NCBI GenBank assembly: GCA_001412335.1 | Contig: LKUF01000379.1 | Span: 1 to 6,682 of the forward strand | Origin: Methanolinea sp. SDB | Lineage (GTDB): Archaea > Halobacteriota > Methanomicrobia > Methanomicrobiales > Methanospirillaceae | Direction of reading: 5' to 3' | Length of the DNA: 6,682 bases | Part shown: one piece after another, positions 1 through 6,066 of the stretch | Position numbering within the stretch: the stretch's first letter is position 1 | Layout of the letters: the number at the start of each line of letters is the position of its first letter | Translations under genes and position numbers: made by a program | The notes under the pieces: generated by a model | Seen by the model: only the letters and a program-made list of their open reading frames with translations | What the model was told of the DNA's origin: nothing | The model's database searches: none

Positions 1-36
1 ATTTCCTTCGGCTCATAGAACAATTTTTCTATTGCG

Positions 37-801
37 ATGAATGAACTATACGTGATGAACCTTCCCCTGAAGTTTGTGAACCACAGGATTGAAGAATATG
101 CCATGCAGGTGACGTTTGACCCAAAGGAGGGAGAGGGCAACATCATCTACAACCTGTCCCTCGTGAAATCCGGGGACATTGAATACGTGATTTCCACCTT
201 CAAGGATGCCTTCAAGGCAGGTGTCTGTGTGAGCGGACTTGTCAGGATCGAGGAATCGGGGGAGACGATTGATAATTTTCGCGTACCAGAAGGTTTCACC
301 GCGATCATAACGATGTGCAGCTCCACCCTTGACGGAGTCCTCATGCGAAGAGGCGTCCCTTTAACCCCGATCGGGGGAGGGGTTGTGGAGGTCGATCATC
401 GGATCCCAAAGAGATTTACACACATTATATTGTACGAGTATACGACCATCGATCCGCTCCAGGTTCTCATCTCCCAGGAGATGACCTCTGTTACCGGAGT
501 GATGAGGAAAGGTTCGGGTAACCTCCTTGCAAATATTCGTCAATGCCACATGGAGGCGGAATCGCTCATCGGCGAGGTCATTGATGATCTTTCCGGGAGC
601 ACATTCTCCGGGATCCTGGATGTTGGCTTCCCAAACACCCCTGCTCTTGGGGTGGCGGTCGATCCCCAGTACATGGGCATCGTGGCTCTCGGGGGGACCA
701 ACCCGATGGCAGCTGTGAATGAGAGCGGCACATATGTACAGACCCAGGCCATCAAGGGTGTGATGGACGTTACAGAAATGAACGATATACTTGATTACTG
801 A
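37..801 (+). CDS. Stand-alone NrpR regulatory domain protein (DUF128), NrpRII-like
   Basis: This is a single NrpR regulatory domain, the effector-sensing part of the methanogen nitrogen repressor, which responds to 2-oxoglutarate and controls nif and glnA. Family-typical segments are VNHRIEE (14-20), VPEG (83-86), CSSTLDG (94-100), GGGVVEV (113-119), RFTHIILYEYTTIDPL (126-141), NLLANIR (162-168) and GIVALGGTNPMAA (214-226). The 254 residues hold one domain only, and the winged helix that precedes it in full NrpR is absent. An in-frame TAG at 16-18 closes the frame upstream, so the missing part is not simply an extension. In Methanosarcina a helix-less NrpRII partners a DNA-binding NrpRI; a similar role is inferred here. 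The ATG has no clear Shine-Dalgarno. Reading frames from the left edge stop at 38-40 and at 42-44, so a short overlap with an upstream gene is possible. The gene converges with the TrmB-type gene. Family is confident; the exact role is less so. Confidence 0.85.
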   Translation: MNELYVMNLPLKFVNHRIEEYAMQVTFDPKEGEGNIIYNLSLVKSGDIEYVISTFKDAFKAGVCVSGLVRIEESGETIDNFRVPEGFTAIITMCSSTLDGVLMRRGVPLTPIGGGVVEVDHRIPKRFTHIILYEYTTIDPLQVLISQEMTSVTGVMRKGSGNLLANIRQCHMEAESLIGEVIDDLSGSTFSGILDVGFPNTPALGVAVDPQYMGIVALGGTNPMAAVNESGTYVQTQAIKGVMDVTEMNDILDY

Positions 802-1580
802 GACTTTTTTCTCGCCCAGGACGAGAAGAAGTTCCAATACACCGTAAAAAACCGTACAAAACCCCGTGCCTCTGAATACAGTGCACTGGTGCCTTCCTCT
901 TCTGATCCCATTATCACCATCGCCTTGCTGCCGTCCACGAGGAACACGCCTCCGCCCAGGGATTTGGCGGGGCCGATATCATGGCCCCTGGGAGGTTTCT
1001 TTATCCAGATGTTCATGGATTCCGGGATTTCGCCCTCCCAGTGATCTGTCACCACTTCGATGCTGACCGAATTTTTCTTCTCCTCAAGTACCTGTATGAT
1101 CTGCTTCCGCAATCCTCCCCAGTAGAAGAAGATACGGATGCTCTCAGTGGCATTGGAGATGAGATCCAGGAGGCGGATCCTGATATTCTCTTCGCCATAG
1201 ATGCTCCAGATGAGCTCCTGGTCACCCCGTTCAAGGTGTGCGCACTCCAGGTATATCCGGTTCAGCCCCTCGCGGGCAAAGACAGCATCAGACTCAATGG
1301 ATTTCATCAGGCTGTCCACACCCTCGTCGGGTCTGACCGGGTTGAAACGTTTGGGCGAGGTGTTGGAGACCGAGACCAGGTTCTTCTGGATCAACCGATC
1401 AAGCACGGGGTAGACGGATGCGCGTGGTACTCCGGAGAGTTCATGGATCTCTGTCGCGGTGGCTCCAGCCACGCGCACCAGGGCTATGTACACCAGGGCC
1501 TCGTACTTGGTAAGTCCAAGAGATTTGAGAGATTCAGCAATGGTAGCTTGATTTTCTCCCGGTTCAACCATTGAATACAT
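795..1580 (-). CDS. TrmB-family winged-helix transcriptional regulator
   Basis: This is a 261-residue DNA-binding regulator. Residues 13-85 form the TrmB-type winged helix: LGLTKYEALVYIALV (21-35) is the opening helix, and TEIHELSGVPRASVYPVL (43-60) is the helix-turn-helix with its recognition helix, followed by a wing around 68-82. Residues from about 120 to 250 resemble the TrmB/PLD-like effector half, with ENIRIRLLDLI (131-141), ESIRIFFYW (146-154) and GGGVFLVDGSKAMVIMG (209-225). Known TrmB proteins bind sugars and regulate carbon metabolism or transport; the ligand here cannot be read from the sequence. ATG codons lie at 1580 and 1571 (minus strand). No Shine-Dalgarno precedes either, so the transcript may be leaderless and the start is uncertain by three codons. 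The gene is divergent from the COG1361-like gene across an inverted repeat, which suggests local control and autoregulation. Its stop overlaps the NrpR-domain gene by 7 bases. Confidence 0.9.
   Translation of the reverse strand: MYSMVEPGENQATIAESLKSLGLTKYEALVYIALVRVAGATATEIHELSGVPRASVYPVLDRLIQKNLVSVSNTSPKRFNPVRPDEGVDSLMKSIESDAVFAREGLNRIYLECAHLERGDQELIWSIYGEENIRIRLLDLISNATESIRIFFYWGGLRKQIIQVLEEKKNSVSIEVVTDHWEGEIPESMNIWIKKPPRGHDIGPAKSLGGGVFLVDGSKAMVIMGSEEEGTSALYSEARGFVRFFTVYWNFFSSWARKKSQ
805..810 (+). terminator. Oligo-T candidate terminator after the NrpR-domain gene
   Basis: A run of six T starts four bases after the TGA stop at 799-801. Archaeal RNA polymerase can terminate at T-rich stretches without a hairpin, so this is a plausible 3' end. 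The run also encodes the lysine-rich C-terminus of the opposing gene (ARKKSQ), so it may be coincidental. I see no hairpin before it. Confidence 0.35.
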
Positions 1581-1589
1581 ATTTATATG
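1578..1589 (+). promoter_or_regulatory. TATA-like element for the 1636 gene, nearly palindromic
   Basis: CATATTTATATG resembles an archaeal TATA box. With the usual spacing of about 25 bases, transcription would start near 1610, giving a short leader that contains the GAGGT ribosome site. The element is CATAT/ATATG around a TT centre, so it could be read in both directions, but it overlaps the ATG at 1580 of the regulator and is thus too close to serve that start. This is based on position and composition only. Confidence 0.5.
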
Positions 1590-1590
1590 G

Positions 1591-1614
1591 TTTTATGATA
1601 AATGTTGTTATAGC
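1591..1614 (-). promoter_or_regulatory. Candidate promoter elements for the TrmB-type gene
   Basis: Read on the minus strand, TATAAC (1608-1613) and TTTATCATAAAA (1591-1602) are AT-rich blocks about 30 and 25 bases before the two possible ATG starts at 1580 and 1571. Either could be the TATA box of a leaderless transcript. TTTAT-G-ATAAA (1592-1602, plus strand) is itself a small palindrome. I cannot choose between the two blocks from sequence alone. Confidence 0.35.
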
Positions 1615-1625
1615 AAAAACAACAT
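1602..1625. promoter_or_regulatory. 8-base perfect inverted repeat, candidate operator
   Basis: ATGTTGTT (1602-1609) and AACAACAT (1618-1625) are exact reverse complements separated by eight bases. The site lies between two divergent genes, one of which encodes a winged-helix regulator. It covers the predicted transcription start of the plus-strand operon and reaches the upstream promoter element of the regulator gene, which would suit a repressor acting on both. The motif does not match any TrmB-family site I can recall, so assigning it to this regulator is inference. Confidence 0.5.
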
Positions 1626-1630
1626 GAGGT
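1626..1630 (+). promoter_or_regulatory. Ribosome binding site GAGGT choosing the 1636 start
   Basis: GAGGT ends five bases before the ATG at 1636. An in-frame ATG at 1624 would put this site inside the coding region and add MRSD before a clean signal peptide, so the downstream start is preferred. Confidence 0.6.
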
Positions 1631-1635
1631 CGGAC

Positions 1636-2910
1636 ATGAATTTTCGGTATTTATTCATTTTTATTCTTATCGGAGGGCTGCTTGCCGCTCCGGCACTTGC
1701 AGGCACCAAGTATATGTCTGGGGGTCCGGACCTCACGGCAGCCATTTCGGGCTCAAATGAGTTTGCACCGGGCCAGGAAGTAACCATCATGCTCAACGTG
1801 GAAAACCAGGGCCTGATTGATATGAAATTTGTCCAATCGGGAATCGTTGAACGGGATGACCTTCCGAACACGGCAAAACTGGTAAAAGTCGCTCTCGTTG
1901 CAGGCGACGCCCCGCTTGTCATCAAGACCGATCCGCAGATGGTGGGGGACATCCAGGGCGGAAAAAGTGTCAAGGTGCCCTTTGTTGCAAGGATTCTCTC
2001 AGATGCACCGGCAGGATCCTACAATCTCCCTTTCCACATCCAGTACACCTATCTCCAGTCGGCAGAACAGTACGGACAGGACAGCATCCAGTACAGGTAC
2101 AGGGAGATTGATGAAACGCTCGACCTCGCGATCAGGATAAAGCCGGCCATCACCCTCGCAGCAAAGACGGTATCAACCGAGCAGCTGAATGCAGGGACTG
2201 AAGGGTATATCACCTTTACCGTGCAGAATGCCGGTTTCGAGGCCGCAGGATCTGCTATAGTCAAGGTCGCCAGAAACGGAAACAGCCCGGTTATCCCGAC
2301 TGACAGCAGTGTCTATATCGGGGATCTCCCCGTGAATGGAACGGCTGATGCCCGGTTCAAGGTTGCAATATCCCGCGATGCCGGGGAACAGACATATCCG
2401 CTTGACCTGTTTCTCGTCTACACCAACCACGAGGGCGATACCGTCCAGTCCGAGATCGTGACAATAGGCGTGCCCGTGGGTGGAAAAATAGCTTTTGAAG
2501 TGATATCTGACCCCCGGGAAGTGAAGGCCGGACAGAAGGCCGTAATAGAGGTTGAATACGAGAATACCGGGGCCACGACCGCTTACAGTGCGCAAACCCG
2601 TATCAGTGCTGTTGATCCGTTTTCAAGCAATGACGACACCGCTTTCCTGGGTGATCTCCACCCGGGAGAGAAAGCCGTCGCCAGGTACGAAATTAGCATC
2701 GATGATTCGGCGACGCAAAAGGAGTATGGACTCGATTCCGAGATACGGTATCGTGATGCGCTGGACAACAGCCAGATCTCGGATACCATGAAGGTCAGGA
2801 TCGTGGTTGTGGAGAGTACCGGTATAAACCCGGTGCTGATAGTAGTTCTTCTCCTCGCAGCACTCGGCGGTGCAGCATATTATGTATTTGTACAGAAAAA
2901 GAAGAGATGA
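1636..2910 (+). CDS. Secreted, C-terminally anchored Ig-like repeat protein (COG1361/S-layer-related)
   Basis: This is a 424-residue surface protein. Residues 1-22 form a signal peptide (hydrophobic core YLFIFILIGGLLAAP, likely cleavage after ALA-22). Three related beta-sandwich repeats follow at roughly 31-170, 171-283 and 284-393. Each has a matching core: PGQEVTIMLNVENQG (45-59), AGTEGYITFTVQNAG (186-200) and AGQKAVIEVEYENTG (298-312), followed by a G-D-[IL] turn and an S/AR-I strand. Residues 397-419 form a transmembrane helix ending in the basic tail KKKR, so the repeats face outside the membrane. This layout is typical of COG1361-type proteins of methanogens, often annotated as S-layer-domain or CARDB-like; no catalytic motif is visible and no molecular function is known. 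The start at 1636 is chosen for its ribosome site. The gene is divergent from the TrmB-type regulator and overlaps the next gene by ATGA, implying translational coupling. Confidence 0.85.
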   Translation: MNFRYLFIFILIGGLLAAPALAGTKYMSGGPDLTAAISGSNEFAPGQEVTIMLNVENQGLIDMKFVQSGIVERDDLPNTAKLVKVALVAGDAPLVIKTDPQMVGDIQGGKSVKVPFVARILSDAPAGSYNLPFHIQYTYLQSAEQYGQDSIQYRYREIDETLDLAIRIKPAITLAAKTVSTEQLNAGTEGYITFTVQNAGFEAAGSAIVKVARNGNSPVIPTDSSVYIGDLPVNGTADARFKVAISRDAGEQTYPLDLFLVYTNHEGDTVQSEIVTIGVPVGGKIAFEVISDPREVKAGQKAVIEVEYENTGATTAYSAQTRISAVDPFSSNDDTAFLGDLHPGEKAVARYEISIDDSATQKEYGLDSEIRYRDALDNSQISDTMKVRIVVVESTGINPVLIVVLLLAALGGAAYYVFVQKKKR

Positions 2911-3617
2911 TGTTTGGCTGGGAAGGAAGACTCCCCAAACCCTCGGTCCGCACAGCCGGGGATATGCGGACCGTATTAAAAGAACCGGACTGTCCTTTTC
3001 ATGGACCTCTCTATTTTATGTACAGAGACCTGGCACGAAGCCCACAAGACCATGCCTGGCTCCGTTCCAGGAATGTGCGGTATGACCTGACGGTCATCCC
3101 TCCGGCTGTTCTCTGCGGGGAGAAGGTAAAGACGAAGGGACACTACCACCCGACAAACCCGTCTGGTGTGGGATATCCCGAAGTATACGAAGTGCTCGAG
3201 GGATCGGCGCATTACCTGCTCCAGGCCTGGGATCTCTCGGATGTTGTGCTGATCAAAGCCAATGCAGGAGATCGCGTGATCATTCCACCGTCATATGGGC
3301 ATGTCACCATCAACCCGAAAAATTCCCGGCTTTCGATGGCAAACCTTGTATCAACGGCATTTTCAAGTGATTACGGGGAATACGAGACGATGCAGGGGGC
3401 GGCATATTATGAACTGGCTGACGGAAGCCTGGTGAAAAACCCGCGATATTCCAGGATTCCGCCTTTGCGGATGCTCGATGCAGGGAAGATGGCCATGAGG
3501 TGCCCTCTCTGTCCTGCACCCCTGTACTCGATGGTGGGAAGCTACGGGGAAGGCCTGGTATTCCTGAACAGGCCCGAGGAGTATACTAGGGAACTTGAAG
3601 CCGCCCTAGAAGACTAG
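2907..3617 (+). CDS. Archaeal cupin-type glucose-6-phosphate isomerase (cPGI)
   Basis: This enzyme interconverts glucose 6-phosphate and fructose 6-phosphate in the cytoplasm, serving gluconeogenesis and glycogen or sugar metabolism in a methanogen. It is unrelated to bacterial Pgi. The metal-binding cupin signature is intact: KGHYHP (77-82) gives His79 and His81, PEVYEVLEG (91-99) gives Glu92, and PPSYGHVTIN (127-136) gives His132. The DYGEYETMQG segment (155-164) and the KNPRY end (177-181) match Pyrococcus-type cPGI. At 236 residues it is longer than the roughly 190 of the Pyrococcus enzyme. The extra C-terminal 55 residues include CPLCPAP (199-205), a possible metal or redox site of unknown role. 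ATG at 2907 overlaps the previous stop; ATG at 2910 is an equally possible start. The 3' end overlaps nadE on the opposite strand by 32 bases. Confidence in the enzyme family is high. Confidence 0.92.
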   Translation: MMFGWEGRLPKPSVRTAGDMRTVLKEPDCPFHGPLYFMYRDLARSPQDHAWLRSRNVRYDLTVIPPAVLCGEKVKTKGHYHPTNPSGVGYPEVYEVLEGSAHYLLQAWDLSDVVLIKANAGDRVIIPPSYGHVTINPKNSRLSMANLVSTAFSSDYGEYETMQGAAYYELADGSLVKNPRYSRIPPLRMLDAGKMAMRCPLCPAPLYSMVGSYGEGLVFLNRPEEYTRELEAALED

Positions 3618-4344
3618 GTGGATCCAGGCGCTTGTGTTCACTCTTCTGCACGAGAGAGAGCACCTTCGCCTCCACGGGATTCGTGCTCTTCCACCCGTTT
3701 GCCTGCAGGGCTTTTAACGCATCGTCTATCTCAGGGTAGGTGAGGCCGATTTCATCCTCGTCGGTCTGGCCTGCCCACAGTCCGGCAGTCGGCCTCTTTG
3801 CAATAATCTTTTCCGGGATCTCCAGGTCCCGTGCGGCCTGGTATACCTCGGTCTTGTACAGGTGGATGATTGGCTGGATGTCGGCGGCACTGTCACCGTA
3901 CTTTGTACAGTAGCCGATCAGGTACTCGGTCCTGTTGGATGTTCCGCACACGAGGCGTCCCTCGAGGTTTGCATAGTAGTAGAGAATGGCCATTCTCGTC
4001 CGGGCCATGAGGTTTCCTTCCAGGAACCGGTCCTGCCGGTAGCCGGGGAGGGTGTGGTAGGATTCGAGGATCGGATCTATCGGGATGGTCCGGTGCTCCA
4101 TGGAGAGCTGCCTGCACAGCGCCGCTGCATCCTCGATATCCACGGGCGAGGTGACATGGGTGGGGAGCATCAGGCCAAGAACCCGCGAACCTCCGAGCGC
4201 ACGGCAACACATGGCTGCAGCGACGGCCGAGTCCACTCCTCCACTGATCCCGATGACCAGTCCCGAACATCCGCTGCTCCACACGGTATGCCTGATCATC
4301 TGCTCGACACGTCCCAGCGCACATGCCCTGTCTTCTTCGTTCAT
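3586..4344 (-). CDS. nadE: Ammonia-dependent NAD(+) synthetase
   Basis: It catalyses the last step of NAD synthesis: nicotinate adenine dinucleotide plus ATP and ammonia gives NAD. The 252 residues hold only the synthetase domain, without the glutaminase half, so ammonia must be the nitrogen donor. The ATP pyrophosphatase loop is SGGVDSA (34-40). Other family motifs are GNLMARTRM (110-118), GTSNRTEYLIGYCTKYGD (134-151), YKTEVY (163-168), KRPTAGLWAGQTDEDEIG (183-200) and SEHKR (235-239). All are present, and the length is normal for the family, so the enzyme should be active. GAGGATGTGA at 4361-4352 (minus strand), overlapping the stop of the upstream channel gene, is a plausible ribosome site. 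The gene lies 15 bases after the potassium channel and is probably in the same transcript. Its end overlaps the isomerase gene on the other strand. Confidence 0.95.
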   Translation of the reverse strand: MNEEDRACALGRVEQMIRHTVWSSGCSGLVIGISGGVDSAVAAAMCCRALGGSRVLGLMLPTHVTSPVDIEDAAALCRQLSMEHRTIPIDPILESYHTLPGYRQDRFLEGNLMARTRMAILYYYANLEGRLVCGTSNRTEYLIGYCTKYGDSAADIQPIIHLYKTEVYQAARDLEIPEKIIAKRPTAGLWAGQTDEDEIGLTYPEIDDALKALQANGWKSTNPVEAKVLSLVQKSEHKRLDPPSLLGRLQVP

Positions 4345-4359
4345 CTTTCAGTCACATCC

Positions 4360-6066
4360 TCAAACAAGCCGTATCAATCGTTTCAAATCCCCTACAGTCC
4401 CCATTGCAATCAGTGCGTCACCTGCCATGGGCGTCAGTCCGGCATCCGGACGCACGACCGATCTGGATACCCCTTCGATGCCAAGTATCCTTACTCCCGT
4501 CTTCTTTTCGAGCCATCCAACCGGGTGAGAGATACCCTTTTCCATCCTCTTCCTGATCACCTTCTGGTCATTGGGCAGGTCAAGGATCACATCCGCGATT
4601 TCTGATAGGATCACTCCTCCTATGACCTGCCCCCCAATTGCCGGAAGGAGGGCAACGTAATCTGCACCGGCCCTGTATAATTTTTCAACAGAGACCGTCT
4701 CATTGGCCCGTGCCAGGATCCGCAGGGATGGATTGAGGTTTCTTGCCATCAGGGTGGCAAAAATATTCACGTCGTCGTCATTGAGTGCCACGATGAAGAA
4801 TTTTGCCTCCTCGATATGGGCATCACGAAGGGTCTTCTCATCCTCGGCATTTCCAATTACCCCGGTTACGGGATGCTTCTTCCGGTCGATGACAACGCAG
4901 TCGATACCAAGATCGGTGAGTTCACGATGGGTTGAAGCACCCACATCCCCAAACCCTGCGATTATTGCCAGTTCATTCCGGTCATCCCTGGAGAGAAATT
5001 CCTTTTCGACAAGATCCTGAATGCGGTCCACCTTTCCGATCAAAAAGAGCATTGTGCTCGTATCGATCACCACCTCTCCCGAGGGATCGAAGAGAAAATG
5101 CCCCCCCCGGGAAAGCAGGAGTGTATCGATCCCGTACCGTTCGAAGAGTTCCAGGTCACCAAGCCTGCGTCCGGCTGCATGGGAACCGGGAAGAATGGGG
5201 ATATTGATAATTCTCAATTTTTCTCCCGGGGGTGCGGTCATCTCCTGATTGCTGTGATCAAAGATTGTCTCTTCCACGATCGTGTCGACATGCGACGTAA
5301 GGGTGGCATGCCGGGCAAGTATCTTTCCTGTGACATGTTTCGGGGAGAGGACATAATCAGCCCCTGCATACCGCAGGTACCGATCGAAGGCGAGCTTGTC
5401 GACCACTGATATGATCTGCCCCTTGCACATCTCCCGTATTCCAAGAATCACGGATGAGGTAACCCGTTCCTCGCCGGTGACGATCACGTATCCGGCATTC
5501 TTCACCCAGGCATTATTCCAGGTGACGGGGTCAGAATAGTCCCCCCAGATCACGTATGCCCTGTTTCCGTACTTGATCGCCGCCTTTCTCGCGGTTTCCC
5601 GGTTGTCAACCACGATAAGTATGGGAAGATCAGAGATCAGGAGGCTCTCTACCAGTGATTTGACCAGTTCGTCAAACCCCACGATGACCACGTGCCCCTG
5701 GAGCGAATGGAAGATCCGCCGTGGAGGTGCCGTCTGGAAGAGCAGGGTCAGGTAAGGAATGAGCAGGAGCGGGATGATCATGAAAATAAGGATGATTCCC
5801 GTGATCATCATGAGAATGGTCATCACGACAGTGATCTGATTCGTGAAGGGGAGGAGTTGCCCGTAACCCGTGGTTGTGACTGTTTCAAGGACAAAAAGAA
5901 GAGACGTGGGCCAGGTTATCGGTTTTCCTTCCAGTATTGGATACATGTGGTAAAATATCGATGTGTATGCGACTATCTGCAGGGAAAAGAGGAAAAAATA
6001 GAGAAGCATCTTCATTCGTATCGAAGAATGAATCAGTCTCCAGAAGATCCCTCTCTTACTCGTCAT
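4360..6066 (-). CDS. Two-helix potassium channel with two RCK (TrkA-N/TrkA-C) domains
   Basis: This is a 568-residue membrane channel. A basic cytoplasmic N-terminus (1-18) is followed by TM1 (about 19-42), a pore loop with the K+ selectivity filter TTGYG (65-69) and TM2 (about 77-108). The rest is cytoplasmic gating ring: RCK1 (about 123-270), a TrkA-C-like domain (about 281-350), RCK2 (about 364-500) and a second TrkA-C-like domain (about 511-568). RCK2 has an intact nucleotide-binding loop GFGDVG (371-376) with Asp394 after the second strand. The RCK1 loop reads GFDELV (130-135) and has lost two glycines, though Asp154 remains. The layout resembles GsuK, a bacterial dual-RCK channel that responds to NAD and calcium. 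Likely a ligand-gated K+ channel setting cytoplasmic potassium or turgor. The start has a strong ribosome site and overlaps the upstream gene by 11 bases. A run of eight G (5108-5101 on the minus strand) lies in the first TrkA-C region. Confidence 0.93.
   Translation of the reverse strand: MTSKRGIFWRLIHSSIRMKMLLYFFLFSLQIVAYTSIFYHMYPILEGKPITWPTSLLFVLETVTTTGYGQLLPFTNQITVVMTILMMITGIILIFMIIPLLLIPYLTLLFQTAPPRRIFHSLQGHVVIVGFDELVKSLVESLLISDLPILIVVDNRETARKAAIKYGNRAYVIWGDYSDPVTWNNAWVKNAGYVIVTGEERVTSSVILGIREMCKGQIISVVDKLAFDRYLRYAGADYVLSPKHVTGKILARHATLTSHVDTIVEETIFDHSNQEMTAPPGEKLRIINIPILPGSHAAGRRLGDLELFERYGIDTLLLSRGGHFLFDPSGEVVIDTSTMLFLIGKVDRIQDLVEKEFLSRDDRNELAIIAGFGDVGASTHRELTDLGIDCVVIDRKKHPVTGVIGNAEDEKTLRDAHIEEAKFFIVALNDDDVNIFATLMARNLNPSLRILARANETVSVEKLYRAGADYVALLPAIGGQVIGGVILSEIADVILDLPNDQKVIRKRMEKGISHPVGWLEKKTGVRILGIEGVSRSVVRPDAGLTPMAGDALIAMGTVGDLKRLIRLV

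Noticed and set aside
361..837. 158-codon open frame on the minus strand
   Set aside because: It is the antisense shadow of the NrpR-domain gene, rich in His and Arg, with no domain.
981..1574. 197-codon open frame on the plus strand
   Set aside because: It is antisense to the TrmB-type gene across its whole length; the minus-strand product has a clear winged helix.
1624..1626. ATG at 1624 as the start of the surface protein
   Set aside because: The GAGGT site at 1626-1630 fits the ATG at 1636, and the signal peptide is cleaner from there.
3552..3574. Inverted repeat GGCCTG/CAGGCC with an 11-base loop just past the nadE stop, a possible terminator
   Set aside because: It lies within conserved-frame cPGI codons, the stem is only six pairs and no T run follows on the minus strand.
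3862..4605. Long open frame of 247 codons on the plus strand
   Set aside because: It lies opposite nadE and the end of the channel gene, has low-complexity composition with no recognisable domain, and both opposing genes carry complete family motifs.
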